From assembly GCA_021826035.1 (NCBI GenBank), contig JAKBBE010000178.1:1-5030 (forward strand): a stretch of DNA of 5,030 nucleotides. The letters are read 5' to 3'. A program made the translations under genes and the position numbers. The stretch's first letter is position 1. Every line of letters begins with the position of its first letter. Shown piece by piece: positions 1-5,030 of the stretch. The DNA comes from Pseudomonadota bacterium (lineage in GTDB: Bacteria > Pseudomonadota > Gammaproteobacteria > Steroidobacterales > Steroidobacteraceae). The notes under the pieces are model-generated. The model did no database searches. It was not told where the DNA came from and saw nothing but the letters and a program-made list of their open reading frames with translations.

Positions 1-2054
1 TCCCCGAGCCACGGCACCTTGTTGATCGTATCGGTGCTATTGGTCTGCAGGATGCCGCCGAGGACGACGGTCTGGCCGTCGTTGACCAGCACCTGCGTAG
101 TCACTTTGCGGGTGTCGATCGCCGGCACCTGCACGCCGCCGGAGGCCACGACCACCTGGCCCACTTCGTCATCCCGCACTTCGAGCGTGAGGATGATGCG
201 ATTGTCGGGGGTGATCTGCGGCGTGACTTTCAGCTCCAGTACCGCGCGCTTGAAAGCGATGGAGGTCGCGCCGCTCGAGGCGGACTGCTGATAGGGGATC
301 TCGGTGCCCTGCAGGATGGTCGCCTGGCGCTGGTTCGCGGTGATGACCCGCGGGGAGGAGATGACCTTCGCTTCGGTTTCGGCCTGCGCCGCCGAGAGCT
401 CCAGATCCACCAGATAGTTGCCGCTCAGGATGCCGAAGGCGATCGAGCCGGCCGGGTTGCTCACCGGCAGGTTGACGTCGTAGCGGTTCCCAGCGCTCGA
501 GCCGGTCGGGAAGGTGACGGGGTACGGTGTGTTGTTGGCCTGCACGTTGCCGATGGCCGAGCTCACCATCGTGTCGGTTCCGGCGGCGGTGCCGGTGGTC
601 GCGACGATGCCGTTCGGGCCGTTGGCCTGCACGTCGGTGAGTCCGAGCCGGGTGCCGAGCTGGCGCTCGAAGTCGTTGTTCACCAGCACGACCCGGGCGG
701 AAATCAGTACCTGGCGCACCGGCACGTCGAGCCGGCGCACCATGCGCTGGATCTGTGTCAGGCGCTCCGGGGTGTCCTGCACGAGCAGCGTATTGGTGCG
801 CTTGTCCACGGTGACGCTGCCGCGCTTGGACAGCAGCGAGTGGCCCTGCGACTTGATCAGCGCGGCGAGGTTCGCGGCCTTGGCGTAATTGATCTGGATG
901 TACTCCGAGCGCAGCGGCTCGAGCTGCTGCACGGCCTGTTCGGCGGCGAGCTCGGCCTTCTCGCGCGCGGCGAGTTCAGCCTGCGGGGCGACCAGGATGA
1001 CGTTGCCCTGGTGGCGTTCGCCGAGGCCCTCGATCTGCAGGATCAGGTGCAGTGCCTGGTCCCAGGGCACGTCGTGCAGGCGCAGCGTGACGGTGCCATG
1101 CACGGAATTGGCAACGACGATGTTCTGGCCGCTGGCATCGGCGAGCAGTTGCAGCACCGCGCGGACCTTGATGCTCTGGAAGTTCAGCGACAGACGCTGG
1201 CCGGTGTACTTCGGCCGCCGCGCGGCCACCTGGCCCGGGGTCTCCGGACGCAGCTCCACGACGTACTGGGTGTTCGCCTGGTAGGCCAGCTCGGTGAACG
1301 CGCCGGTCGCATCGATCGTCATGCGCGAACCGCGCGGCGTGCGGGTCACGGAGAAATCACGGACCGGCGTGCCGTAGTCGGTCGCATCGAAGCGGCGCAG
1401 CAAATTCACCGGGACCGCCGCATGGCTGAAATCGATCACGACCTGGTTGCCGACCTGACGCAGGTTGACCGGAATGTGCGGGTTCGAGAGACGCACCAGG
1501 ATCCGCCCGGCGCCATCGGTGCTGCGACGGAAGCTGATGTGGCGGATCTCCCAGGGCGTACTGAGACCGGTGCCGGCCGCCGCGGTGCTCGCCGCGGCGG
1601 TCGTCGCTGCCGCGGGTGCGTCGTTCTCGTGCGCCGCGTTGGCGCCGAGGGTGATGAGGATCTCATCGCCGCGGCGCTGCACGGCGTAGGCGACCATCGA
1701 GTCGAGGTTCAACACCACCCGCGCACGGTGGCGCGTTGCGGCCGCGACCACCGACTCGAGTCCGCCGGACTTCACATGAATCTGATTCGAGGGCAGCGCG
1801 AGCTGCGTGTCCGGCAGGTCGATCACGACGCGCGCCGGGTGGTCCATGGTGAACGACAGCGGCTTCGGGGCCGGACCCGACAGGTGCAGCGCGAGCTGCA
1901 TCTGCGTATGCGGCAGCGATTGCACTTGGATCGATTGCAGCGCGACCTGGGCTTCGGCTGCCCGCGCCGGGCGAGCCGCCGTGAGCGCCAGTACGGCGAG
2001 CAGGGACAGGGCGGCTGCGTCCACGATGCGCGGATTCCGCGGAAAGGCTTTCAT
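1..2054 (-). CDS. pilQ: PilQ, type IV pilus outer-membrane secretin (partial, 3' end beyond window)
   Basis: PilQ multimerises into the outer-membrane channel through which the type IV pilus passes. The minus frame is open from ATG at 2054 to the window edge, giving 684 codons. Seen in order: a signal peptide (about 1-33, Ala/Leu-rich core, likely cut near ARA-AEA); a first AMIN-type domain (about 36-137); an Ala/Thr-rich linker (about 139-166); a second AMIN domain (about 168-272); an STN/N0 domain (about 283-355, RLSLNFQSIKVRAVL); an N1/NolW domain (about 383-455, YIQINYAKAANLAALI); then the secretin domain with VISSPRVITANQ from residue 564. The C-terminal signature GQTVVLGGI, 11 residues, then VPWLG (660-684) is cut by the edge. 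AMIN domains bind peptidoglycan in related proteins. By family length only about 30-50 residues are missing. The start is supported by AGGGAG seven bases upstream. It is the last pil gene of the cluster, 38 nt after pilP. The identification is very secure. Confidence 0.97.
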   Translation of the reverse strand, partial: MKAFPRNPRIVDAAALSLLAVLALTAARPARAAEAQVALQSIQVQSLPHTQMQLALHLSGPAPKPLSFTMDHPARVVIDLPDTQLALPSNQIHVKSGGLESVVAAATRHRARVVLNLDSMVAYAVQRRGDEILITLGANAAHENDAPAAATTAAASTAAAGTGLSTPWEIRHISFRRSTDGAGRILVRLSNPHIPVNLRQVGNQVVIDFSHAAVPVNLLRRFDATDYGTPVRDFSVTRTPRGSRMTIDATGAFTELAYQANTQYVVELRPETPGQVAARRPKYTGQRLSLNFQSIKVRAVLQLLADASGQNIVVANSVHGTVTLRLHDVPWDQALHLILQIEGLGERHQGNVILVAPQAELAAREKAELAAEQAVQQLEPLRSEYIQINYAKAANLAALIKSQGHSLLSKRGSVTVDKRTNTLLVQDTPERLTQIQRMVRRLDVPVRQVLISARVVLVNNDFERQLGTRLGLTDVQANGPNGIVATTGTAAGTDTMVSSAIGNVQANNTPYPVTFPTGSSAGNRYDVNLPVSNPAGSIAFGILSGNYLVDLELSAAQAETEAKVISSPRVITANQRQATILQGTEIPYQQSASSGATSIAFKRAVLELKVTPQITPDNRIILTLEVRDDEVGQVVVASGGVQVPAIDTRKVTTQVLVNDGQTVVLGGILQTNSTDTINKVPWLG

Positions 2055-2061
2055 TCTCGAA

Positions 2062-2067
2062 CTCCCT
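2062..2067 (-). promoter_or_regulatory. Shine-Dalgarno of pilQ
   Basis: AGGGAG on the minus strand lies seven bases before the pilQ ATG at 2054. It lies in the 38-nt pilP-pilQ gap, so pilQ has its own ribosome binding site and need not depend on coupling to pilP. An ATG at about 2071 is out of frame and stops after six codons, so it is not the start. Confidence 0.75.
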
Positions 2068-2092
2068 GCATGAGCGTTCGCTACCGGATTTT

Positions 2093-2608
2093 TCACTGAC
2101 TGAGTCCCAGGGCTGCCGGCCGTTTCATGAAGCCGCCGAGACCGTCGGGGACGATTTCGGCCAGCCGGATTTGAGTCGGGGTGATCTGGATGATGCGGCC
2201 GTCGTTCTGGCCCATGTAATTGCCGACGGACACGCGGTGCACCACGCCGTCCTTGGTTTCCACCAGGCCATAGACCTGGTGATTCAGGCGCAGCGTTCCG
2301 ACCATCGTCAGTGTGTCGAGCGGGAAGCGCTCGAGGTACTGCTGCGGCCGTGAGGCGTCCGGGCGCACCGTGCCGGCGCCGGTCGGCTCGCTCGGCACGA
2401 ACGGTGAGCGCATCGCCTGATCGTCGTAGGTGAAGGTCTCGTATTTCGGCACCGTCGGCAGCGGCTCGACGCGTCCGCCGGGCTGGTGCTCGACACGCGT
2501 GATGAAGCGCTGCACGCTGCTCTGGCCGCCGGAGCATGCCCCGAGGGCGAGGCAGCCGAGCGCCGCGCCGATGCGCACCAGTGCGCGGATGTGGCTGTGA
2601 GTGCTCAT
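2093..2608 (-). CDS. pilP: PilP, type IV pilus assembly lipoprotein
   Basis: The 171-residue product matches PilP, the periplasmic lipoprotein that connects the PilN-PilO inner-membrane pair to the N-terminal periplasmic domains of the PilQ secretin. Seen in the sequence: a short basic N-terminus and hydrophobic stretch ending in the lipobox LGAC, with the lipidated cysteine at residue 25 followed by Ser rather than Asp; an extended linker (about 40-90) containing the conserved RSPF motif at 67-70; and a compact beta-rich C-terminal domain with FPLDTLTMVGTL (95-106), VHRVSVGNYMGQN (123-135) and a final DGLGGFMKRPA. Length is normal for the family. It starts 17 nt after the pilO stop, with AGAGGA four bases before the ATG, and ends 38 nt before pilQ. 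Identity is secure. Which membrane holds the lipid anchor cannot be decided from sequence alone. Confidence 0.96.
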   Translation of the reverse strand: MSTHSHIRALVRIGAALGCLALGACSGGQSSVQRFITRVEHQPGGRVEPLPTVPKYETFTYDDQAMRSPFVPSEPTGAGTVRPDASRPQQYLERFPLDTLTMVGTLRLNHQVYGLVETKDGVVHRVSVGNYMGQNDGRIIQITPTQIRLAEIVPDGLGGFMKRPAALGLSQ

Positions 2609-2612
2609 TGCG

Positions 2613-2618
2613 TCCTCT
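2613..2618 (-). promoter_or_regulatory. Shine-Dalgarno of pilP
   Basis: AGAGGA on the minus strand lies four bases before the pilP ATG at 2608, inside the 17-nt pilO-pilP gap. The spacing is slightly short but workable. It supports the chosen start. Confidence 0.6.
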
Positions 2619-2625
2619 TGCGCGC

Positions 2626-3297
2626 TCAGCCCGGTCCGCGCTGCGGCGGACGGGCGAACTTGTGCTTGCTCGCGCGCCGCGCGGCCATCTCGTTCGCGGT
2701 GAGGTAGCGATACGTCTCGGCCGTCAGCGTCAGCGACAGCTGGTCGTACGCGCCCTTGGTCACCGGTTTGATCTGGATGTCGTGCAGCGTGACGATGCGC
2801 GAGAGCGCGGCGATGTCGCTGACGAATTCACCGAACTGGTGGTAGCTGCCGGCGAGCTGCATCTTGATCGGCAGCACCGCGTAGAACTCCTTCTTCGATT
2901 CCTTGCCGGGCTCGAACAGCTTCTGCTTCAGGCCCGCGGCGGTCGCGGTGTCGGAGATGTCCTCGAGCAGACTCGGCACCTGAGTCTTGCCGGGCAGCTG
3001 GCGCAGCAGCGCGCCGAAGGAGCGGCGCAGCTGCATCAGCTGCGCTCGATAGATGTTCAGGTTGGCCGCCACGGAGTGCTTGATCACGAACTCCTGGCGC
3101 AGCGACTGCTCCTGGCGGGCGCTTTGCAACAGCTGCGGGCGCACCGAGTTCCACACGAGCAGGTACACCAGGATCAGCGTCAGCAGCACGAACGTCAATC
3201 CGACGGCACCGGCGCGCACGGCGAGCGGCCAGCGGCCGGGGTCGCGCGGGTCAAGATCGCGCAGCTCCTCGAACAGCTCCTGCACGTTGACGTTCAT
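2626..3297 (-). CDS. pilO: PilO, type IV pilus inner-membrane alignment protein
   Basis: The 223-residue product matches PilO, a bitopic inner-membrane protein that pairs with PilN through coiled coils and ferredoxin-like periplasmic domains and binds PilP. Seen: a short cytoplasmic N-terminus (1-23, MNVNVQELFEELRDLDPRDP), one membrane segment (about 25-48), a predicted coiled coil (about 52-100), the hallmark LPGKTQVPSLLEDIS (101-115), and a periplasmic domain containing GSYHQFGEFVSDIAALSRIV (150-169). A basic tail follows (about 206-223). The frame stays open for 49 further codons upstream, inside pilN. I chose ATG 3297 because the protein then begins like known PilO, GGAGGT lies eight bases before it, and it overlaps the pilN stop as ATGA. 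That overlap suggests translational coupling and fixed PilN:PilO stoichiometry. Identity is secure. Confidence 0.96.
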   Translation of the reverse strand: MNVNVQELFEELRDLDPRDPGRWPLAVRAGAVGLTFVLLTLILVYLLVWNSVRPQLLQSARQEQSLRQEFVIKHSVAANLNIYRAQLMQLRRSFGALLRQLPGKTQVPSLLEDISDTATAAGLKQKLFEPGKESKKEFYAVLPIKMQLAGSYHQFGEFVSDIAALSRIVTLHDIQIKPVTKGAYDQLSLTLTAETYRYLTANEMAARRASKHKFARPPQRGPG

Positions 3298-3887
3298 GCG
3301 CCGTGACCTCCGCGGGCCGCACCGTGATTGGGCTGGGCGTGCTTGCCGGATTTCGGCGCAATCACCTTGGCGTCGAGCGTGAACGTCGAGCCCGGCGAGC
3401 CCTTGCTCGCCTGGATGACTTCGAGCTCGGCATTGGCGAGCCAATGGGAATGATCGATGTTGCGCATGAAATCCGACACGCGGGTGCTCGACTGCGCCAC
3501 GCCCTTGAACTGCATCTGCACGCCCTTCTGGGTCACTTCGGTCAGATACAGCCCCGGCGGCACGGTGCGCACGATCTGATCGAAGATGTGCACGATCTGC
3601 GGCCGCGCGCGCTGCAGCTGCTCGATGATGCGCATGCGCGCGAGGAACTTGCGCTTGGTCTTCTCCAGGGTGTTGATCTCCCCGATCTGGTGGTTGAGCA
3701 CCTGGATCTGCGCCTGCAGCAGCTCGTTGCGCCGCACCTGTGCGCCGATCAACCCGGTGTAGACCAGGCGCACGCCGAAGGCCACGACGAGCGCGGCGAG
3801 CGCGGCGGCGGCGAGCGCAATCAGGAAGGCGAGCTTGCGCTCTTTGCGCTCTGCTTCACGCCAGGGCAGCAGGTTTATGCGCGGCAT
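3294..3887 (-). CDS. pilN: PilN, type IV pilus inner-membrane alignment protein
   Basis: The 197-residue product matches PilN. The N-terminus MPRINLLPWREAERKERK carries the conserved INLLPWR motif (4-10), which in the known complex inserts into a groove of cytoplasmic PilM. One membrane segment follows (about 19-45, Ala/Leu/Val-rich), then a coiled coil (about 50-92) and a ferredoxin-like periplasmic domain (about 95-178) with VPPGLYLTEV and KGVAQSSTRVSDFMRNI. The last 20 residues or so form a His/Gly/Lys-rich tail outside the folded domain. The start lies one base after the pilM stop (TGA-C-ATG). Its best Shine-Dalgarno, GAGGAG at 3899-3904, is 11 bases away and inside pilM, so translation is probably coupled to pilM. 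The stop overlaps the pilO start. Identity is secure. Confidence 0.96.
   Translation of the reverse strand: MPRINLLPWREAERKERKLAFLIALAAAALAALVVAFGVRLVYTGLIGAQVRRNELLQAQIQVLNHQIGEINTLEKTKRKFLARMRIIEQLQRARPQIVHIFDQIVRTVPPGLYLTEVTQKGVQMQFKGVAQSSTRVSDFMRNIDHSHWLANAELEVIQASKGSPGSTFTLDAKVIAPKSGKHAQPNHGAARGGHGA
3306..3311 (-). promoter_or_regulatory. Shine-Dalgarno of pilO (inside pilN)
   Basis: GGAGGT on the minus strand is a near-perfect ribosome binding site eight bases before the pilO ATG at 3297. It decides the pilO start against the upstream open frame. The same bases encode Gly193-Gly194 in the PilN tail. Confidence 0.8.
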
Positions 3888-3888
3888 G

Positions 3889-4953
3889 TCAGTCGAAGCT
3901 CCTCAGCGCCAGTCCGCAAGCGGTCAGCAATGCCGTGGCGTCGCGGTGCACGGCCTGGGTGCGCGCGCGCGCCGAGAGCTTCATCTGGCCGAGCGGATCG
4001 CCCTTCTCGGCGGCGATGCCGACGCGGCTCGCGATGACGTCGGCCACGCCGGGAATGTTGGCGCACCCGCCGCACACCAGGATCTTCTCCGGCTGTTCGC
4101 GGCCGGAACCGGAGGCCAGATAGAATTGCAGTGAACGGTTGACCTGTTGGGTCATGTCGTCGATGAACGGGTCGAGGACCTCGGACTGGTAGTTGCCCGG
4201 CAGTCCGCCCTCTTTTTTGGCGCGGCCGGCTTCCTCGAGCGACAGGCCGTAGGTGCGCATGATTTCCTCGGTGAGCTGCTGCCCGCCGAAGGCAAAATCA
4301 CGGGTATAGGCGACCTTCAGGCTGCGCAGCACGCTGAAGGTCGTGCTGCTGGCGCCGAAGTCGACCACGGCGATGGTGCGGTCGATGCCCCCGTCGGGCA
4401 TCTGATGGGTGAGCAGCCGGCAGGCGTTCTCCAGCGCGAACGCCTCGACGTCTACGACCTTTGCCGTCAGCCCAGCGGATCGCACCGCGGCCTGCCGTTG
4501 TTCAACGTTCTCGGTGCGCGTCGCCACGAGCAGTACGTCGTTGGCGTCCGGATCCTTCTCCGAGGCTCCGATGACTTCGAAGTCGTAGCTCACTTCGTCC
4601 ATCGGGAAGGGGATGTACTGGTCGGCCTGCATCTGCACCTGCGCCTCGAGGTCGTTGGCGCGCAGCGTGCGGGGCATCTGGATCACTTTGGTGATGGCGG
4701 CATCGCCGCTGATCGCCAGCGCGACCTCGGTGTTCTTGGTGCCGGAGCGTTTGACTGCGCGACGCACGGCCTCGCCGACCGCCTCCGCGTCCACGATGCT
4801 CTTCTCATTGATCGAGTTCACCGGCGTTGCTTCCGCCGCATAACTCTCGACCCGATACTGCCCGCCCGCCATGCTCAGCTCGATGAGCTTGATGGAGGAC
4901 GTAGTTATGTCAAGTCCCAGCAGTGGGCGGTGCTTCCGCGGGAAGAGCAACAT
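3889..4953 (-). CDS. pilM: PilM, cytoplasmic actin-like ATPase of the type IV pilus
   Basis: PilM is an FtsA/actin-like ATP-binding protein on the cytoplasmic face of the inner membrane. It binds the PilN N-terminus and connects the alignment complex to the pilus motor side. From ATG 4953 the protein has 354 residues, the normal family length. Seen: MLLFPRKHRPLLGLDITTSSIKLIEL, containing the phosphate-1 loop (13-26); the 1C-type subdomain with VALAISGDAAITKVIQMP and QYIPFPMDEVSYDFEVI (113-128); phosphate-2 AVVDFGASSTTFSVL (195-209); and the adenosine-site motif ILVCGGCANIPGV (291-303). The frame also offers GTG at 4992, adding 13 basic residues. I prefer ATG because AAGGA lies five bases before it, the GTG has no properly spaced ribosome binding site, and known PilM proteins begin close to the first loop. 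It is the first pil gene of the cluster. Confidence 0.96.
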   Translation of the reverse strand: MLLFPRKHRPLLGLDITTSSIKLIELSMAGGQYRVESYAAEATPVNSINEKSIVDAEAVGEAVRRAVKRSGTKNTEVALAISGDAAITKVIQMPRTLRANDLEAQVQMQADQYIPFPMDEVSYDFEVIGASEKDPDANDVLLVATRTENVEQRQAAVRSAGLTAKVVDVEAFALENACRLLTHQMPDGGIDRTIAVVDFGASSTTFSVLRSLKVAYTRDFAFGGQQLTEEIMRTYGLSLEEAGRAKKEGGLPGNYQSEVLDPFIDDMTQQVNRSLQFYLASGSGREQPEKILVCGGCANIPGVADVIASRVGIAAEKGDPLGQMKLSARARTQAVHRDATALLTACGLALRSFD

Positions 4954-4958
4954 TGTTT

Positions 4959-4963
4959 TCCTT
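4959..4963 (-). promoter_or_regulatory. Shine-Dalgarno of pilM
   Basis: AAGGA on the minus strand lies five bases before ATG 4953 and supports that start over GTG 4992. Its first two A bases belong to the 3' arm of the inverted repeat at 4962-4985, so the site touches a possible mRNA hairpin. Confidence 0.65.
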
Positions 4964-4985
4964 TTCAGGGTCTTACGCCTGAAAA
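4962..4985 (-). repeat. Perfect 8-bp inverted repeat in the pilM leader
   Basis: TTTTCAGG at 4962-4969 and CCTGAAAA at 4978-4985 are exact reverse complements separated by eight bases. In the pilM mRNA they would form an 8-bp stem with the loop CGUAAGAC, ending at the Shine-Dalgarno. It could be a modest regulatory hairpin in RNA, or an operator for a dimeric regulator in DNA. The symmetry is directly visible; any function is inference. It is not a terminator, since no U-tract follows. Confidence 0.5.
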
Positions 4986-5000
4986 TAGCCACCCCTGATG

Positions 5001-5029
5001 AATATTCGAGGCACTATATATCAGCGCAA
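5001..5029 (-). promoter_or_regulatory. Possible sigma-70-like promoter for pilMNOPQ
   Basis: On the minus strand TTGCGC (5024-5029) and AATATT (5001-5006) are separated by 17 bases, matching the -35 and -10 consensus at three and four of six positions. An alternative -10, TATAGT at 5013-5018, matches five of six, but its -35 would lie beyond the window. Either would start transcription near 4994-5006 and leave a leader of about 40-55 nt containing the inverted repeat. The region is clearly AT-richer than the genes. The call is weak because the upstream sequence is missing. Confidence 0.25.
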
Positions 5030-5030
5030 G

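Noticed and set aside
2055..2092. Possible terminator or promoter in the pilP-pilQ gap
   Set aside because: The 38 bases show no stem-loop with a U-tract and no convincing -35/-10 pair; they contain only the pilQ ribosome binding site.
840..2099. 419-codon open frame on the plus strand
   Set aside because: It lies antisense to pilQ, whose translation is a clear secretin along the whole stretch. The product is Arg/His/Leu/Asp-rich with no recognisable domain, typical of the antisense frame of a GC-rich gene.
3298..3444. 49-codon upstream extension of the pilO frame
   Set aside because: It lies inside pilN in another frame, is unlike any PilO N-terminus, and the GGAGGT site points to ATG 3297.
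2536..4037. Overlapping plus-strand frames of 256 and 244 codons
   Set aside because: They are antisense to pilO and pilN with the same shadow composition (runs of LLxQLR and HRxHD types); no domain is recognisable.
4147..4998. 283-codon open frame on the plus strand
   Set aside because: It is antisense to pilM, which has intact nucleotide-binding motifs. The product has the His/Arg/Gly/Leu-rich composition of a shadow frame and no plausible function.
1..5030. CRISPR array, tRNA/rRNA, insertion sequence or phage attachment site
   Set aside because: No spaced direct repeats, RNA gene hallmarks, transposase frames or terminal inverted repeats are visible. The window is almost fully occupied by the five pil genes.

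Overview
The window holds one gene cluster on the minus strand: the type IV pilus (T4P) alignment operon pilM-pilN-pilO-pilP-pilQ, read from about 4953 down to 1. All five genes are recognisable from their translations. The first four are complete. pilQ runs off the left edge after 684 codons, with the end of its secretin domain missing. The plus strand carries no gene I can support; its long open frames are GC-rich shadows of the pil genes.

The high GC, the strong G/C third-position bias and the canonical pilMNOPQ order suggest a proteobacterium, most likely a high-GC gammaproteobacterium or possibly a betaproteobacterium. The sequence alone does not settle the genus. In many such genomes this operon lies next to a divergent mrcA/ponA gene and upstream of aroK-aroB; neither neighbour is inside this window.

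Layout from right to left: 4954-5030 is a short AT-richer leader with weak promoter-like elements and a perfect 8-bp inverted repeat next to the pilM Shine-Dalgarno. pilM (3889-4953) encodes a cytoplasmic actin-like ATP-binding protein. pilN (3294-3887) and pilO (2626-3297) encode bitopic inner-membrane proteins with periplasmic domains. pilP (2093-2608) encodes a lipoprotein, and pilQ (1-2054, partial) the outer-membrane secretin. The genes are tightly packed: 1-nt gap pilM/pilN, ATGA overlap pilN/pilO, 17-nt gap pilO/pilP and 38-nt gap pilP/pilQ. No terminator is visible between them.

Together the products form a trans-envelope bridge. PilM in the cytoplasm binds the N-terminal INLLPWR motif of PilN, PilN pairs with PilO in the periplasm, and PilP links PilNO to the periplasmic domains of PilQ, through which the pilus leaves the cell. 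I found no previously undescribed system. The most interesting non-coding signal is the pilM leader hairpin, which may affect translation of the first gene.
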